In this document: one piece after another, positions 23,282-33,307 of the stretch
How positions within the stretch are numbered: position 1 is the first letter of the stretch
Layout of the letters: every line of letters starts with the position of its first letter
Assembly (NCBI RefSeq): GCF_030272615.1
Contig: NC_081414.1
Location: 821,125,896-821,189,895, forward strand
From: Cryptomeria japonica
Taxonomy: Eukaryota > Streptophyta > Pinopsida > Cupressales > Cupressaceae
Direction: 5' to 3'
DNA: 64,000 bases
Notes under the pieces: generated by a model
Databases searched by the model: none
The model's input: only the letters and a program-made list of their open reading frames with translations
What the model was told of the DNA's origin: nothing
Made by a program: the position numbers and the translations under genes

Positions 23282-24634
23282 CTAAATGCAACCTAAATAG
23301 ATGAAAATGCAATCTATGGAAAGAATGCAACCTATGTTTTTGTTGTTTTTCAAGATTTGGACAAACTTTCTTGAATGCAAACCTAAAGAATCAACCTTGG
23401 GAAGTTGAAATGAAGCCAAGACCTTAAAGGACAAAGGACCAAATGACAATAGGATAAATTAACAATGTCTCACCTATATGCTTGGATACTAAGCTAGGTT
23501 TGAAAAAAATGATATTAATGAAAGGACAAATTTTAGACAAGGTCAAGACTCCCTAACAACAACTTAGGGTATCATCCAAAGTTTTGATTTTTCAAGTTTG
23601 ACAAACCAAATTTTTGAGACTAAATGCAAGAAGGCAATGATTATGACAATGACTGAGGATATGCTATGAAAATGATCTAAGGATATGATATGACAAGATG
23701 ATAATACAATGATAAGGATATGCGAAGACCAATGACTTGGAATATGCAAAATGCAACCTAAGCAAGACCTAATTTTAGCATGACAAGGATAATGCACGAA
23801 TGTCACCTAAATGGAAATCTAGCTTGGATATGATAACGAAATGAAAACTTAGGGAAATGATTTTGAACCTAAGTGCAAAATGAGGATGCTTGCAATGAAA
23901 AGGACTAAAATGAAGGGAGATGACAATATGTCCTAGGACCTAAGTTGGACTATGCAAAACCTAGCCCAAAGTGACATGAATTTTGAAACAAAGACATTCA
24001 ATGTTTTGACAAGCCATGTTCAAATGTTGGATGAATACTTGGACAAATTTGGACTTTTGTTTGGATTTTGTTTTGAATTGAAGGTTGTTGATTTTGAAAA
24101 CCCAAGTTGATTATGAGAACTTTTGAAAGTTTATTTTTTATTTAACTTTTGACAATCACGGAAGACAAAATGTTTGTTTGACTTTGACTCAAGACAATCA
24201 AGCACATTCACAACAAATCCTATGGCTGGCAAGGGCAATATCTGTTGAATGCTCTAATCATAAAATACAACACTCAGCTAGATAGCTAGATGCTTGGTAG
24301 CACTGGCTCCCCCTTACAGTGCACTCACTTCTTGGGCATACCAAGCTTTGAGTTCAAGGGGCATCACTTCCCAAGAACTTGCTATCTCTAACTGAGGAGT
24401 ACATTAGAGGTGTCTTCGACATGCACGTATCACAACACCTGAGCCAATAGATAGAAGGATTTTGGCATCTAAAAATAAAAGATTCTAGTAAAGGTATCCG
24501 TTCGGGTGGGTATTGATCCGGTGAATAAATTGTTGCAATACCATTCCAGCACCCGTTGTCTACAACATTTGTTGCATCCATAGTTATTTAGAGTTGGAAG
24601 AGCTTGGCTTTAGCCCGTCAGGTTCACCTGAAAA
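23282..24634 (-). other. Element F 5' untranslated leader
   Basis: About 1.35 kb between the 5' LTR and gag without a coding frame, A-rich on the + strand with recurrent GACAA and GGATATG. The primer site must lie just left of 24635 (- strand TTTTCAGGTGAACCTGACGG); I do not recognise the tRNA it would match. Confidence 0.6.
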
Positions 24635-26141
24635 TGTAGATCAGGAAATTGAAAATCATCAAAACAATAGCAATCCTAATCCAATCAATGAAGACATAAA
24701 GACAAGATATTCAAATCAAATGAAATCGAAGCAAACCGACGCAGATATCTCCTTCATGTGGCTCCATTGTTCTTCTTTCACCTTCAAATTTGATGTGGAT
24801 CTCACCTACAAGAGCAAAATGCAAGTGGAAAGCAAGTTGTTGAGAGATGAAATTCGTAGCATAAGGTTACTCAAAAATGTGATTGATTCTCTTCATTGAA
24901 GAAAATCATCCAATTCATAGACAAATTGGAGAGAGGACAAGATTAGCATGAAGAGATTTGAAAGGAAATTCAAATCAAGAATGGCAAAATTATGACAAAT
25001 GTATGACAATTTCTATGCAAGGTGTATGACAAATTATGCACAAATTATGGCAAGTTGCTATGCAAGATGTATGACAAATTATGTACAAATTATGACAAGT
25101 AGCTATTCCCATGACAAAAGGAAAGAGAGAAAATAGCCTCCATGATTGAAACAAATGGAAGCATAAACATAGGAGAAAATGAGGGAATGAAATTAGGAGA
25201 AATATTAGAAAAATTAAAGAAAATAGGAGAAATAGAAATTAGGAATTAGGAGAAATTAGCAAATTAGAAAATTGAGGAAAAAGATGAAACAGAAATTAGG
25301 TGAATTAATTAATAGGTTTTCATCCATTAATTAATTCATGAAAGAGACCTAGGACTAAATAAATAGATTTATTTAACCCACAAAGAAGAAGAAAAGGATT
25401 AAATGAACAAATCATAAAACCCTTGAAATAAGAGGACAAGGAATTAGGTCAAGACAACAAGAAATTAATGCAGGTTCGATCATGATTCTGATTGACAAAG
25501 GACCAATGTTGATAAATGATTAAGATTGGTTGACAAAAATCAATGACAAATTGACCAAGATTGACAAGGAGATCAAATTGATAGGCGCCAATTAACGAGG
25601 AACAATGACTAATCGATCCAAATTGACATGATTGAAAAGGACAAGGATCGACGATGAATCAATCACAAAATGACAAGATTGACAAGGACAAGGATCGATG
25701 ACGAGTCGATCGCAAAATGACAAGGCTGACAAGGACAAGGATCGATGACGAATCGATTACAAAATGACAAGATTGACAAGTTGATGATCGCAAATGATTA
25801 CTAACAAGCTAAAGATAATTGAAAGATTGACAAGAGGACAAAACCCTAATTCTATCATCGATTAGGATTGATGATGTCCAAAATGATGAGAAATGAGCAC
25901 GAACCATGATGCGACAAGATAAGATCAACCAAAATCATGACTAAAGATTGCTATCGACAAGACCTAATTTGAAAGCGAGAAAAATGAGGAATGCAGAAGA
26001 AGGACTCGATGCTCGCAAATGATAAAGACCAACTGCGCAACATAGAAGAAATGTTAATGCAACGCAAGAACCCTAAAATAAGGCAATGCTCAAATGTTAA
26101 AGTATGACTCCACAAGCATTGACCATTTTTAGACGTCTACA
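24635..26141 (-). repeat. Element F 5' LTR (1,507 bp)
   Basis: TGTAGATCAGGAAATTG...AGACGTCTACA, followed on the right by the target duplication CTTAC at 26142-26146. It holds both tandem arrays of the other LTR (25013-25102 and 25634-25774). Confidence 0.93.
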
Positions 26142-26146
26142 CTTAC

Positions 26147-26900
26147 AGGTTTAGAATCCTCCATTCCAAATTTCTTCAAGATTTTCTTTATGTACTTGGA
26201 TTGAGTAATGAAAATCTCATCTTTCATTTGCAGTATTTGTAAACCTATAAAATACTTTATCCGATTAATGACATCTCAAATTCTTTGCACATTTCATTTC
26301 CAAAGTTCTTGCATAGAGAATCATTTCCACAAAAAATAATATCATCAACAAATATGGTTGAAAGTAGTATACTATTGTTTTCATCATTCTTCATGTACAT
26401 ATTGTTGTTTTCACTTGTTCATATAAAACCAATCTTGATTAAATAAGAGTGTAGTCTTTCATACCATGCTCTAGGTTCTTGCTTTAAACCATATAAAGCT
26501 TTGTTCAATTTACATACCTGATCTTTATTCTTGTCTTCAACAAATCCTTCAGGTTGTTCAATATAAACTTCTTCTTCTAGTATACCATTCAAAAATGCAG
26601 ATTTAACATCCATTTGATATACCTTGAAATTTTTGAAAGTAGCATATGCCAACAATGTTCTTACTCCCTCAAGTCTAGCCATAGGTGCAAAAGTCTCACC
26701 ATAATCTATTCCTTCTTCTTGAGCATAACCTTTGCAAACTAGTCTTGCTTTGTTCTGAATGACCTCACCTTTTTCATTCAGCTTGTTTCTAAAAATCCAC
26801 TTTGTACCGATTACATTTTTGTTCTTCGGTCTTGGGACCAATGTCCATGTTTCATTCTTCTTGATTTGATCAATCTCTTCTGTTATAGCATTTACTCAAT
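26147..26900 (-). pseudogene. Element E reverse transcriptase
   Basis: Copia-type polymerase on the - strand, upstream half: [40 protein letters not shown] ([12 protein letters not shown] follows), [20 protein letters not shown] and [20 protein letters not shown]. After a stop at 26418 comes the catalytic IFVDDIIFCGND and EFEMSLIG. More stops follow towards 26147, where element F cuts the frame after MEDSKPVS. Integrity is lower than in the RNase H part on the other side of F. Confidence 0.83.
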
Positions 26901-28319
26901 CTTCATTGTTAAATGCCTCTTTTACTATTCTCGATTCAAATTTAGATATCAGACATGTGTTCTGTCTCAATCTGTTCCTTTTCATCATTGGATCATCCTT
27001 ATCTCCTATAATCTGACTTGATGCATGATTTCTTCTGACATATTTGGCTAATATGGGCTTGGTAGGCTCTGTATGCTCTTCTTCATCACTTGGTAACTGG
27101 ATATTATCTTCATTTTCTTCAGCAACTTTCTCGGTTGAACATAAACAAATTCTTCATAATTTTCTAGTTCTTTGGAATTTCCTTCATCATTTCTTTCTGC
27201 AAATTCATCAATTTTCACATTTGCACTTTCTACTATTTTGTTAGATTATTTGATCAGACATTTAAATGCTTCACTTCTAGAAGAATAACCAATAAATGTT
27301 CCTTCCTCGCTTTTCTGATCAAACTTTCCATTTCTGTCATCTTTGTGAACATAACATCTACTTCCAAAGATTTTCAAATAACTTACATTAGGTTTCTTGT
27401 CATACCAGATTCCATATGGAGTCTTCATAGTTCCTTTCTTCAGTTGTACTCAGTTCAGGGTGTAAACTGTAGTGCTGATTACTTCTCTCCAAAATGTTTG
27501 AGTTACCCTCTTTTCTATCATCAGGGTTCTGGCACAATCTACAATAGATCTATTTCTTCTCTCAGCTATCCCATTTTGCTGTGGAGTTCTCGGTGCAGAT
27601 ACTTGCCTTTTTATACCATGATCATTGCAGAATAAGTTAAATTCATCAAAAGTGAACTCTCCTCCTCTATCATATCTAAGACATTTTAGTTGTCTTCCTA
27701 TTTCATTTTCAACTCTTGCCTTGTACCATTTAAACATTTGAAAAGCCTCTGATTTGTCTTTTAAAAACATAACTAACATCATTCTTGAGTAATCATCCAC
27801 AAATAATATGAAATATTTATCAGCATAATGACTTTGAACTTTCATAGGACCACAAAGATCAGTGTGCACTAGATCTAAAATTCCTTTAGAAGTGTAGGAC
27901 TTACTTGTAAAACTTTCTCTTGTCATCTTACCCATCTGGCATCCTTGACACATAGCATTCTCTGGTTTTTCCAGGCTTGGTAGACCTCTTACTTGATGCT
28001 TCTTGCTTATTTTGATTAGATTATCAAAATTTACATGACAAAACCTTTTATGCCATAACCAGGTATCTTCTATTTTTGCATATAGAGATTTGTTCTGAGT
28101 TGAGTCAAGATGAAATGTATTACTTTTTTTTTGTGTCCCGGTAGCAACCAGTTTTCCATGCTTGACATGAACTTTGACACATCCCTTCTGGAATTCTATT
28201 TGGTATCCTGTGTTGTTTAGCTGTGCTATACTCAACAAATTGTATTTCAAACCTTCAACCCAGTATACATCATCACATTTAGCATTGTCAAGAAGTGTTA
28301 TAGATCCTTTACCTTTCAC
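26901..28319 (-). pseudogene. Element E GAG-pre-integrase and integrase
   Basis: From 28319 leftwards: KGKGSITLLDNAKCDDVYWV and YNLLSIAQLNNTGYQI (GAG-pre-integrase), LWHKRFCHVNFDNLIK with CQGCQMGKM (HHCC finger), then the core LDLVHTDLCGPM, CLRYDRGGEFTFDEFNLFC, RTPQQNGIAERRNRSIVDCA. All three catalytic acids (D, D, E) are present. A stop follows VYTLN near 27449. The C-terminal part (MKTPYGIWYDKKPNVSYLKI) at 27246-27428 and a decayed hinge to 26901 complete it. Inserts cDNA in the nucleus when intact. Confidence 0.85.
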
Positions 28320-28334
28320 CAGACATGGTGCATC

Positions 28335-28469
28335 TGTTGAGACATGGACCAGCTAGGACTCAAACCTAGGACCTTCCATACGCTGCTGGAGTGCTCTACC
28401 ACTGAGCTACTGGCCCCTCTTGGACCAGTCCATCGTCGGTCCAGGTGTGGCTTATTTCCAACACCAACA
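28335..28469 (-). repeat. Element J 3' LTR (135 bp)
   Basis: Differs from the other LTR only in GGTCCAGG versus GATCTGGG near 28449-28455. It contains the tRNA-like segment 28346-28416. Confidence 0.95.
28346..28416 (-). other. tRNA-like sequence in J 3' LTR
   Basis: 71 nt on the - strand. The acceptor stem GGGCCAG pairs with CTGGTCC over 7 bp (one G-U). The D arm GCTC-AGTGGTA-GAGC is perfect, as is the T arm CTAGG-TTTGAGT-CCTAG. The anticodon arm is poor (TCCA/TGGA with a large loop), so no anticodon is assigned. Pol III box A (TAGCTCAGTGG, 28399-28409) fits the consensus; box B (GGTTTGAGTCC, 28356-28366) has one change. Not a usable cellular tRNA gene, but possibly a Pol III promoter. Confidence 0.8.
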
Positions 28470-28480
28470 CCCCCCCTTAA
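28470..28480 (-). promoter_or_regulatory. Polypurine tract of element J
   Basis: TTAAGGGGGGG on the - strand, immediately before the 3' LTR. Confidence 0.85.
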
Positions 28481-28521
28481 GCCACACCTCTCGTGTGCTT
28501 GGGGATCCTAGCCTGGACCTG

Positions 28522-28533
28522 GCTCTGATACCA
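28522..28533 (-). promoter_or_regulatory. Primer binding site of element J
   Basis: TGGTATCAGAGC on the - strand directly after the 5' LTR; exact complement of the plant initiator-Met tRNA 3' end. Confidence 0.92.
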
Positions 28534-28668
28534 TGTTGAGACATGGACCAGCTAGGACTCAAACCTAGGACCTTCCATACGCTGCTGGAGTGCTCTACCA
28601 CTGAGCTACTGGCCCCTCTTGGACCAGTCCATCGTCGATCTGGGTGTGGCTTATTTCCAACACCAACA
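28534..28668 (-). repeat. Element J 5' LTR (135 bp)
   Basis: Starts TGTTGAGACATGG on the + strand, ends CCAACACCAACA, followed by GCATC. Confidence 0.95.
28545..28615 (-). other. tRNA-like sequence in J 5' LTR
   Basis: Identical in sequence to the copy at 28346-28416, so all paired arms and both Pol III boxes are kept, while the differences between the two LTRs fall outside it. Confidence 0.8.
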
Positions 28669-28946
28669 GCATCATTACCAAATCTTACATATCCTCCATC
28701 ATAGTCTTCTAATTTAACAAACTTGTGTTTATCACCTGCCATGTGATGTGAGCATCCACTATCTACGATCCAAGAATCATTTTTATTTATGTGAGATATT
28801 AGGGCTTTTTCTTCATACCTTTCTTCATCTGATCCATCTTTGATAGCCACATAAACAACTTCCTTTGTATCAAATTCATCAAATTTATCATCGTTGGATT
28901 CCTCATCAGCTACTAGGCATGTCTTTTTATCTCTCCTCCTGAAGTC
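28669..28946 (-). pseudogene. Element E protease
   Basis: On the - strand: YVAIKDGSDEERYEEKALIS, then SWIVDSGCSHHMAGDKHKFV with the catalytic D-S-G typical of Copia proteases, then GGYVRFGNDA where J is inserted. Upstream an acidic linker (CLVADEESNDDKFDEFD) joins it to gag. It would cleave the polyprotein. Confidence 0.85.
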
Positions 28947-29950
28947 TCAGTGTCCTCTGTAGTGATTGTCTTTCTGTCTATCTTCTTGGTATTCTCTCTT
29001 TTCACTAGATTCTTTGTCAGGATAGTTAGAGACCATATGTCCTATTCTATCACAGTTAAAACATTTTAAAGGTAACTTTCGTTTATACTTACCTTTGCCT
29101 CTCGGTAACCTTCTGGCTAATAATGCTTCAAACTCTTCTTGCTTTTTGATTTCTTCATATAGTTTTTGTACCTCTTCCATGTTTTTGAAAAATCTTTCAC
29201 TTGCTCCACTATGATTTCCTTCAAAATACTTATTCATTCTATCATTCTAATCATCAGATTCACCAAGATGAAAAGAACTGAATGCAAATTCAACTTTATT
29301 TACTGAAGACCCACTATTATCAAAATTACTTAATTCAAATGCATATAGCTTACCGATAGTGGCATCCAAAGATACTGGCATGTTTGGTACAAACCTTAAT
29401 TTATTGATTGCAGATACTCAAATGGCATAAGAAGGTACAAGTGTTCTAAGCAACTTACTTGTTACATCCTTTTTTTCAATAGTTCCTCCTACTCCTTTGA
29501 TTTGATTGACAATTTCCTTTAACCTTGTACTATATTGGGTTATGTTCTCACCTTCATTCATTCTCATGGATTCAAGTTGACCTCTTAGACTATCTACTTT
29601 TGCTCTTTGAACATGTTCATCACCACCATACACAGATATAAGCTTGGTCCACATCGCTTTGGCATCATTGTAGCCTTCTAGATCATTAAACTCTGAGTTA
29701 GTTAATGCAGATGTTATTTCAATCATAGCTTGATTATGTTCTTACTTTTCTTTTATCTCTTCCATTGTCATCAGGTTGGTTTTAGGTGCTATGTAATCAT
29801 TCTCCAGATAATATGTTGCATATTCTCCAATTCCTGATAAATGCAGTTTCATCCTTTTCTGCCATGTGGAGAAACTTGACATGTTCACCTTTGGTGCATC
29901 CCTTTTATACATCTTCAGATCTTTCCTCAAGTACCTTTAAACTTTTCTTC
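28947..29950 (-). pseudogene. Element E gag
   Basis: Starts near 29930 (MRKDLKMYKRDAPKVNMSSF, STWQKRMKLHLSGIGEY), continues with the Copia gag domain (NSEFNDLEGYNDAKAMWTKL, YGGDEHVQRAKVDSLRGQLE, MRMNEGENITQYSTRLKEIV) and ends with a zinc knuckle CFNCDRIGHMVSNY in which the last Cys has become Tyr. Stops lie near 29741, 29417 and 29246. Virus-like particle protein; this copy is dead. Confidence 0.83.
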
Positions 29951-29961
29951 CGGAGTCCAAA

Positions 29962-29973
29962 GCTCTGATACCA
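29962..29973 (-). promoter_or_regulatory. Primer binding site of element E
   Basis: TGGTATCAGAGC on the - strand, two bases inside the 5' LTR end; initiator-Met type. Confidence 0.9.
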
Positions 29974-29975
29974 AT

Positions 29976-31460
29976 TGTAAATCTCTGATGCCAATAGTTA
30001 ATAAGATGAGAGGGGGGGTGAATCATACAAACTTAATCTTCAATATATTCAACAGATTCAACCTCGGTAGCTTATACTTCAGAATACATAACCAAAACTG
30101 TAAAACATTCAAACTCATGACCAGATAACATCACAACACATATAACACCAGATTTAATGTGGAAACCCAAATAGGGAAAAACCATTGTGGGATTTCGGAC
30201 CCACTAAGAAATATACCCTTCTAGAGTTTGCTCGGTTAAAAGCTAATCTTGTTAAAGATTACAAACACATTGCTACATGTGACCCGGTTAAGGGATTTCC
30301 CTCAGACTTGTTAGAGTCTTGCACTTTGTCAGAAGTGACCTTGTCAAAGGATTTTAGACACTCATTTAGAATATTACCTTGCTAGAGGGTTTACAAATAA
30401 GACTATTAAGTCCACTCGGTTAAGAGATTTCCTGTCACTTACAAAATAAATAATAGTAATAAAATATATCTGCAACTTCAGATCTAAAATGCTAAAGCAG
30501 ATTCTATGTGTTCAAAACAATCTTGTCATAAGACTTATCTTGTCCCTTGTTGGGCTTCTCAATCTATTCTTCAATCAGATCTTCAAGCTTTTGTGCTTGG
30601 CAAACATTATTGTAGCATCACTATGCATACATTTGCCCGCATTCATTGTTTATCAACAATTCCTTATTTATAAACAATTTCTGACCGCTTAATCTCTTTG
30701 ATCACATTTCCCATGATCAATCTTAGCCATCAGATCATCAAACTTAAATAGGTTCAATGTATCCTTTGATAAAAAATTAAAAAATGTTTTACCTCGCCTT
30801 GGAACTTGCATTCCTTCCTTGGAACTTGTGCTAGGTTATTGCGGTTCAATCTATGCTATAGATCTTCCTCTTGATTTTCCATGCCGTAGATCCTTAACAA
30901 ACTTCTTGCACGACATACCAATCATTTATTCATCTCCAGCTCATCATCATCCTTCATTAAATAATTCTTTTATCCATCCAATGCGATCTATTATAACTCA
31001 GTTGTTACTCGGTTAATACTGAACTTCACTTGGTAGACATTCTGCCTTCTTTAACCGATATCGATAACCTTAGGGTTTACCGACTAGGTTCTTTGCTCGG
31101 TGACATAATACAGTATTAAACTTATAATTAACAACATATGTAGGATATCAAAACAATCAAAACAACATGATCTCATCATTGTCTAACTCGATAATAGTTG
31201 CCCATTGAATAACTTATTTCTCCCCTTCATTATCACATTCTTTCTGTGTCACTCACCGACCTCTTAATACTCATCAAAACATACTTCTCAAGATATGGAA
31301 ACATCATACTGAATCAGAAAATCAATTTCTTGACATCAATGAAAAAATAATATTATTAAGACAGTAATCATCCTTCTTCAGTTATATCAACAATCTCCAA
31401 CAACCTTGTCAATATCCTTATTGAAAAGCCAACAATCTCCTTTCTATTGTAATGCCAACA
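29976..31460 (-). repeat. Element E 5' LTR (1,485 bp)
   Basis: TGTAAATCTCTGATGCC...AATGCCAACA. The - strand end carries GATTCACCCCCCCTCTCAT, the C-run motif shared with B and C/H. A TATAAATA box lies on the - strand at 30665-30672. Confidence 0.92.
30665..30672 (-). promoter_or_regulatory. TATA box of element E 5' LTR
   Basis: TATAAATA on the - strand, placed mid-LTR with respect to the element's transcription direction. Confidence 0.5.
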
Positions 31461-31640
31461 AAAAAATTGTGTTATGGTGTGTCTTTCATGTTGTGCTTAT
31501 TGTTCTTATTTGCTGCATTAATTTTGGTTTATCGGTACACAGTTTTGGTATGCTTTTCATATAATAAGTTTAGAAAATTCATTAACCGGTCAGATACTGA
31601 TTCAACCCCCCCCCTCTCAGTATCTTTGGGAATCCTAACA
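31461..31640 (+). repeat. Duplicate block LTR, part 2
   Basis: Continuation of the LTR interrupted at 7023: ATTGTGTTATGGTGTGTC to GGGAATCCTAACA. It reads GTGTCTTTCATG and CCGGTCAGATACTG, as in H and unlike C. A perfect TGGTATCAGAGC primer site follows at 31643-31654. Confidence 0.9.
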
Positions 31641-31711
31641 ATTGGTATCAGAGCCTGGTCCGCTATTTTCAAAAGCCTAACAGCTTGAGGAAGATTCTGA
31701 CACCGGTAGAG

Positions 31712-32782
31712 ATGGAAAACTTGAGAAAGCAATTGGAAACAACTCTTTCAGACTATGATGCAGAAAAAGTGAAGAATATCAAACTTGAAGATGATTTGAA
31801 GGTTGCACAGGAAATCATTCAAGGACTTCAGAAGAATCTGACTATTGCTAGGAACAAAAAAAAAGAACTTTTTGAGCAGATGCAGAGTGATGATGATGAG
31901 AAAGAAACTCTTAATGATCTAGTGAACAAACTGAGACAAGAAAATAGTACAATGAAGATTGAGATGGAAGATATGACCATGAGATTTTGTAAGGACATTG
32001 AAGATAGAAAGAAGAATGAAAATGACTTGGTTAGAAGATTTACTAATGCTACAAATGAAAACACAAGACTCAGTCATGAAAATGATATGTTGAAGATAGA
32101 TTTGATGCATACACAAAATGATAGAACTGGACTCATGAGACAGAAAGATTTCTTGGAAAATGAATTGGCTATTGCAAATCAACACAAAGAGAAATTCAAG
32201 AAAAGTTCAAAATAACTTGATGATATGTTGAAGAATCAGAAACCTAATGGAGATACAAATGGCCTTGTCTTTGAAGTTGGTGAAAGCTCTAGTACTGCAA
32301 ACAATCATGATCACAACAAATCGGTAAGACAGCCTAATGCTTATAAATTCAATGGAAAATGCTTTAACTGTAACAAGTACGGTCATAGAGAAAATCGGTG
32401 TAGATCTAGAAACTATAAGAATAATAATGCACCCACCGGTCAATGCTCTAAATGCAATAAAGTTGGTCATAATTCAGAAAATTCCAGAATGAATGTAAGA
32501 TGTTATATTTGTGGAAGATTTGGACATCTATCTAATCAATGCAGAACACATACTGGCATAGGGTATGGGAAAGCTATTCAAAAAAACAACGTGACTTGTT
32601 ATGCTTGTAACAAAATTGGACATATTGCAAAAATTTTGTAGAAGACATCACTGGCAAATAACAAAGGACCCAGTCTGAAAGGTAAAGAAAAGGTTGAAAA
32701 GGTAAAGCAAAAATTTTCAAAACAATGGATTAGAAAGTCTAACATGAATGTTAGTGAAGCTATTCCTTCACTAGTAGAATAG
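31712..32782 (+). pseudogene. Duplicate block ORF1: coiled coil plus zinc knuckles
   Basis: 1,071 bases from ATG 31712 to TAG 32780-32782. Better kept than the C copy: open from 31712 to a TAA at 32213, then open to about 32640, where one inserted base shifts the last knuckle. Knuckles 1 and 3 are intact (CFNCNKYGHRENRC, CYICGRFGHLSNQC); knuckle 2 has lost its final Cys. The first 50 or so bases match H (GCAATTGGAAACAACTC); the tail (AACATGAATGTTAGTGAAGC) matches C. The switch lies between about 31.76 and 31.96 kb. Confidence 0.75.
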
Positions 32783-33123
32783 AGTATCACTCCACCAGTA
32801 GGATATTCTTCATCTAACTGAGAAATAATCCTTTGGGGGTATGGCAACTAATTGAAAACATGCTAATTAACCCTCGATTGATGGTGAGAAGTTGGATTAC
32901 TTCTTTACCGACAGATGAGTTAAGTTTTGACTTAACCAATAGGAATTAAATGTGGCAGTTGAAAGAAATAACATTATAAAGCAACTGTTTTGGTTCTTTT
33001 TTCATTCACCGAGCATTCAAATCTCCAGAGAGCGCGAAAATCCCGAGCGAAGGCATCCACAATGTTAAGTGAAGTAATTCATCCAAGCAATCATCCCAAA
33101 TGCAGATCAAGGTATTTATAACT

Positions 33124-33307
33124 ATGGCTTCTTCATCTGCACCTGAATTCATTGAAAACCCTACTGTGATTGAATTTATTAAGCACCCTAGACCCATGTT
33201 CAAACTTATTCCCAAAATTGAGAAGAAAGATGATACCCTAGGAACATTTTCAAAAATAACTAAGGGAGTAGTTTATGCAGAGGATCCTAGAATGTATATA
33301 CATTTTC
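33124..33307 (+). pseudogene. Duplicate block ORF2, 5' fragment
   Basis: MASSSAPEFIENPTVIEF to RMYIHF, ending at the same codon as 6226-6409 and followed again by a TATTGG LTR start. It has no downstream part because it is a copy of the C/H junction. Confidence 0.75.

Larger units (their letters stand above)
9704..26141 (-). mobile_element. Element F: - strand Tat-type Gypsy, the youngest large insertion
   Basis: LTRs at 9704-11210 and 24635-26141 are both exactly 1,507 bases and keep a constant offset of 14,931, so there is no net indel between them. By eye I count about 27 differences, mostly transitions (near 98% identity). The flanking duplication CTTAC (9699-9703, 26142-26146) is perfect. 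Internal DNA reads, on the - strand, leader, gag, protease, G-patch linker plus reverse transcriptase, RNase H, second RNase H, integrase, long 3' noncoding region. G interrupts it. Net length is about 15 kb. Several stops in each gene make it non-functional. Confidence 0.93.
28335..28668 (-). mobile_element. Element J: 334-bp miniature LTR element (TRIM/SMART type) with tRNA-like LTRs
   Basis: Two 135-base LTRs (28335-28469 and 28534-28668), TGTTGAGACATGG...CCAACACCAACA, differ at three positions. Only 64 bases lie between them. On the - strand these start with the perfect primer site TGGTATCAGAGC and end with TTAAGGGGGGG, a polypurine tract, each abutting an LTR. A perfect 5-base duplication GCATC flanks it (28330-28334, 28669-28673). 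It sits in E's protease; removing it rejoins FGNDA to PCLVKGKGS. It codes for nothing and needs enzymes from another element. Each LTR holds a tRNA-like sequence. Confidence 0.95.
7024..31460 (-). mobile_element. Element E: - strand Copia in the duplicated LTR
   Basis: LTRs at 7024-8535 (3') and 29976-31460 (5'), TGTAAA...GCCAACA. Internal order on the - strand is primer site, gag, protease, integrase, reverse transcriptase, RNase H, polypurine tract. Two later insertions interrupt it: F in the reverse transcriptase and J in the protease. The target duplication is degraded (AGTAT left, AAAAA right; related LTRs read AAAAT-like here). Net length is about 7.6 kb. Confidence 0.9.
6410..33307 (+). 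mobile_element. Tandem duplicate of the LTR-ORF1-ORF2' segment (split by E)
   Basis: Without element E (7024-31460) this block is 2,461 bases, exactly the length of the C segment 3949-6409. It contains an LTR, primer site, ORF1 and the same truncated ORF2 ending at the same insertion junction (C/H) as at 6409. Its LTR and first part of ORF1 look like H; its later ORF1 and ORF2 fragment look like C. This mosaic is what unequal crossing over between H's and C's ORF1 would give. It has no 3' LTR of its own and is not an independent insertion. Confidence 0.8.

Noticed and set aside
24594-24899. Open frame of 101 codons on the + strand
   Set aside because: It runs through the start of F's 5' LTR; the same sequence occurs in the other LTR, and the frame has no known motif.
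28346-28416. A functional cellular tRNA gene, or a tRNA-derived SINE
   Set aside because: The anticodon arm does not pair properly and the sequence lies inside a 135-base LTR that is repeated, with primer site, polypurine tract and a target duplication around the pair. That structure is an LTR element, not a SINE or a host tRNA gene.
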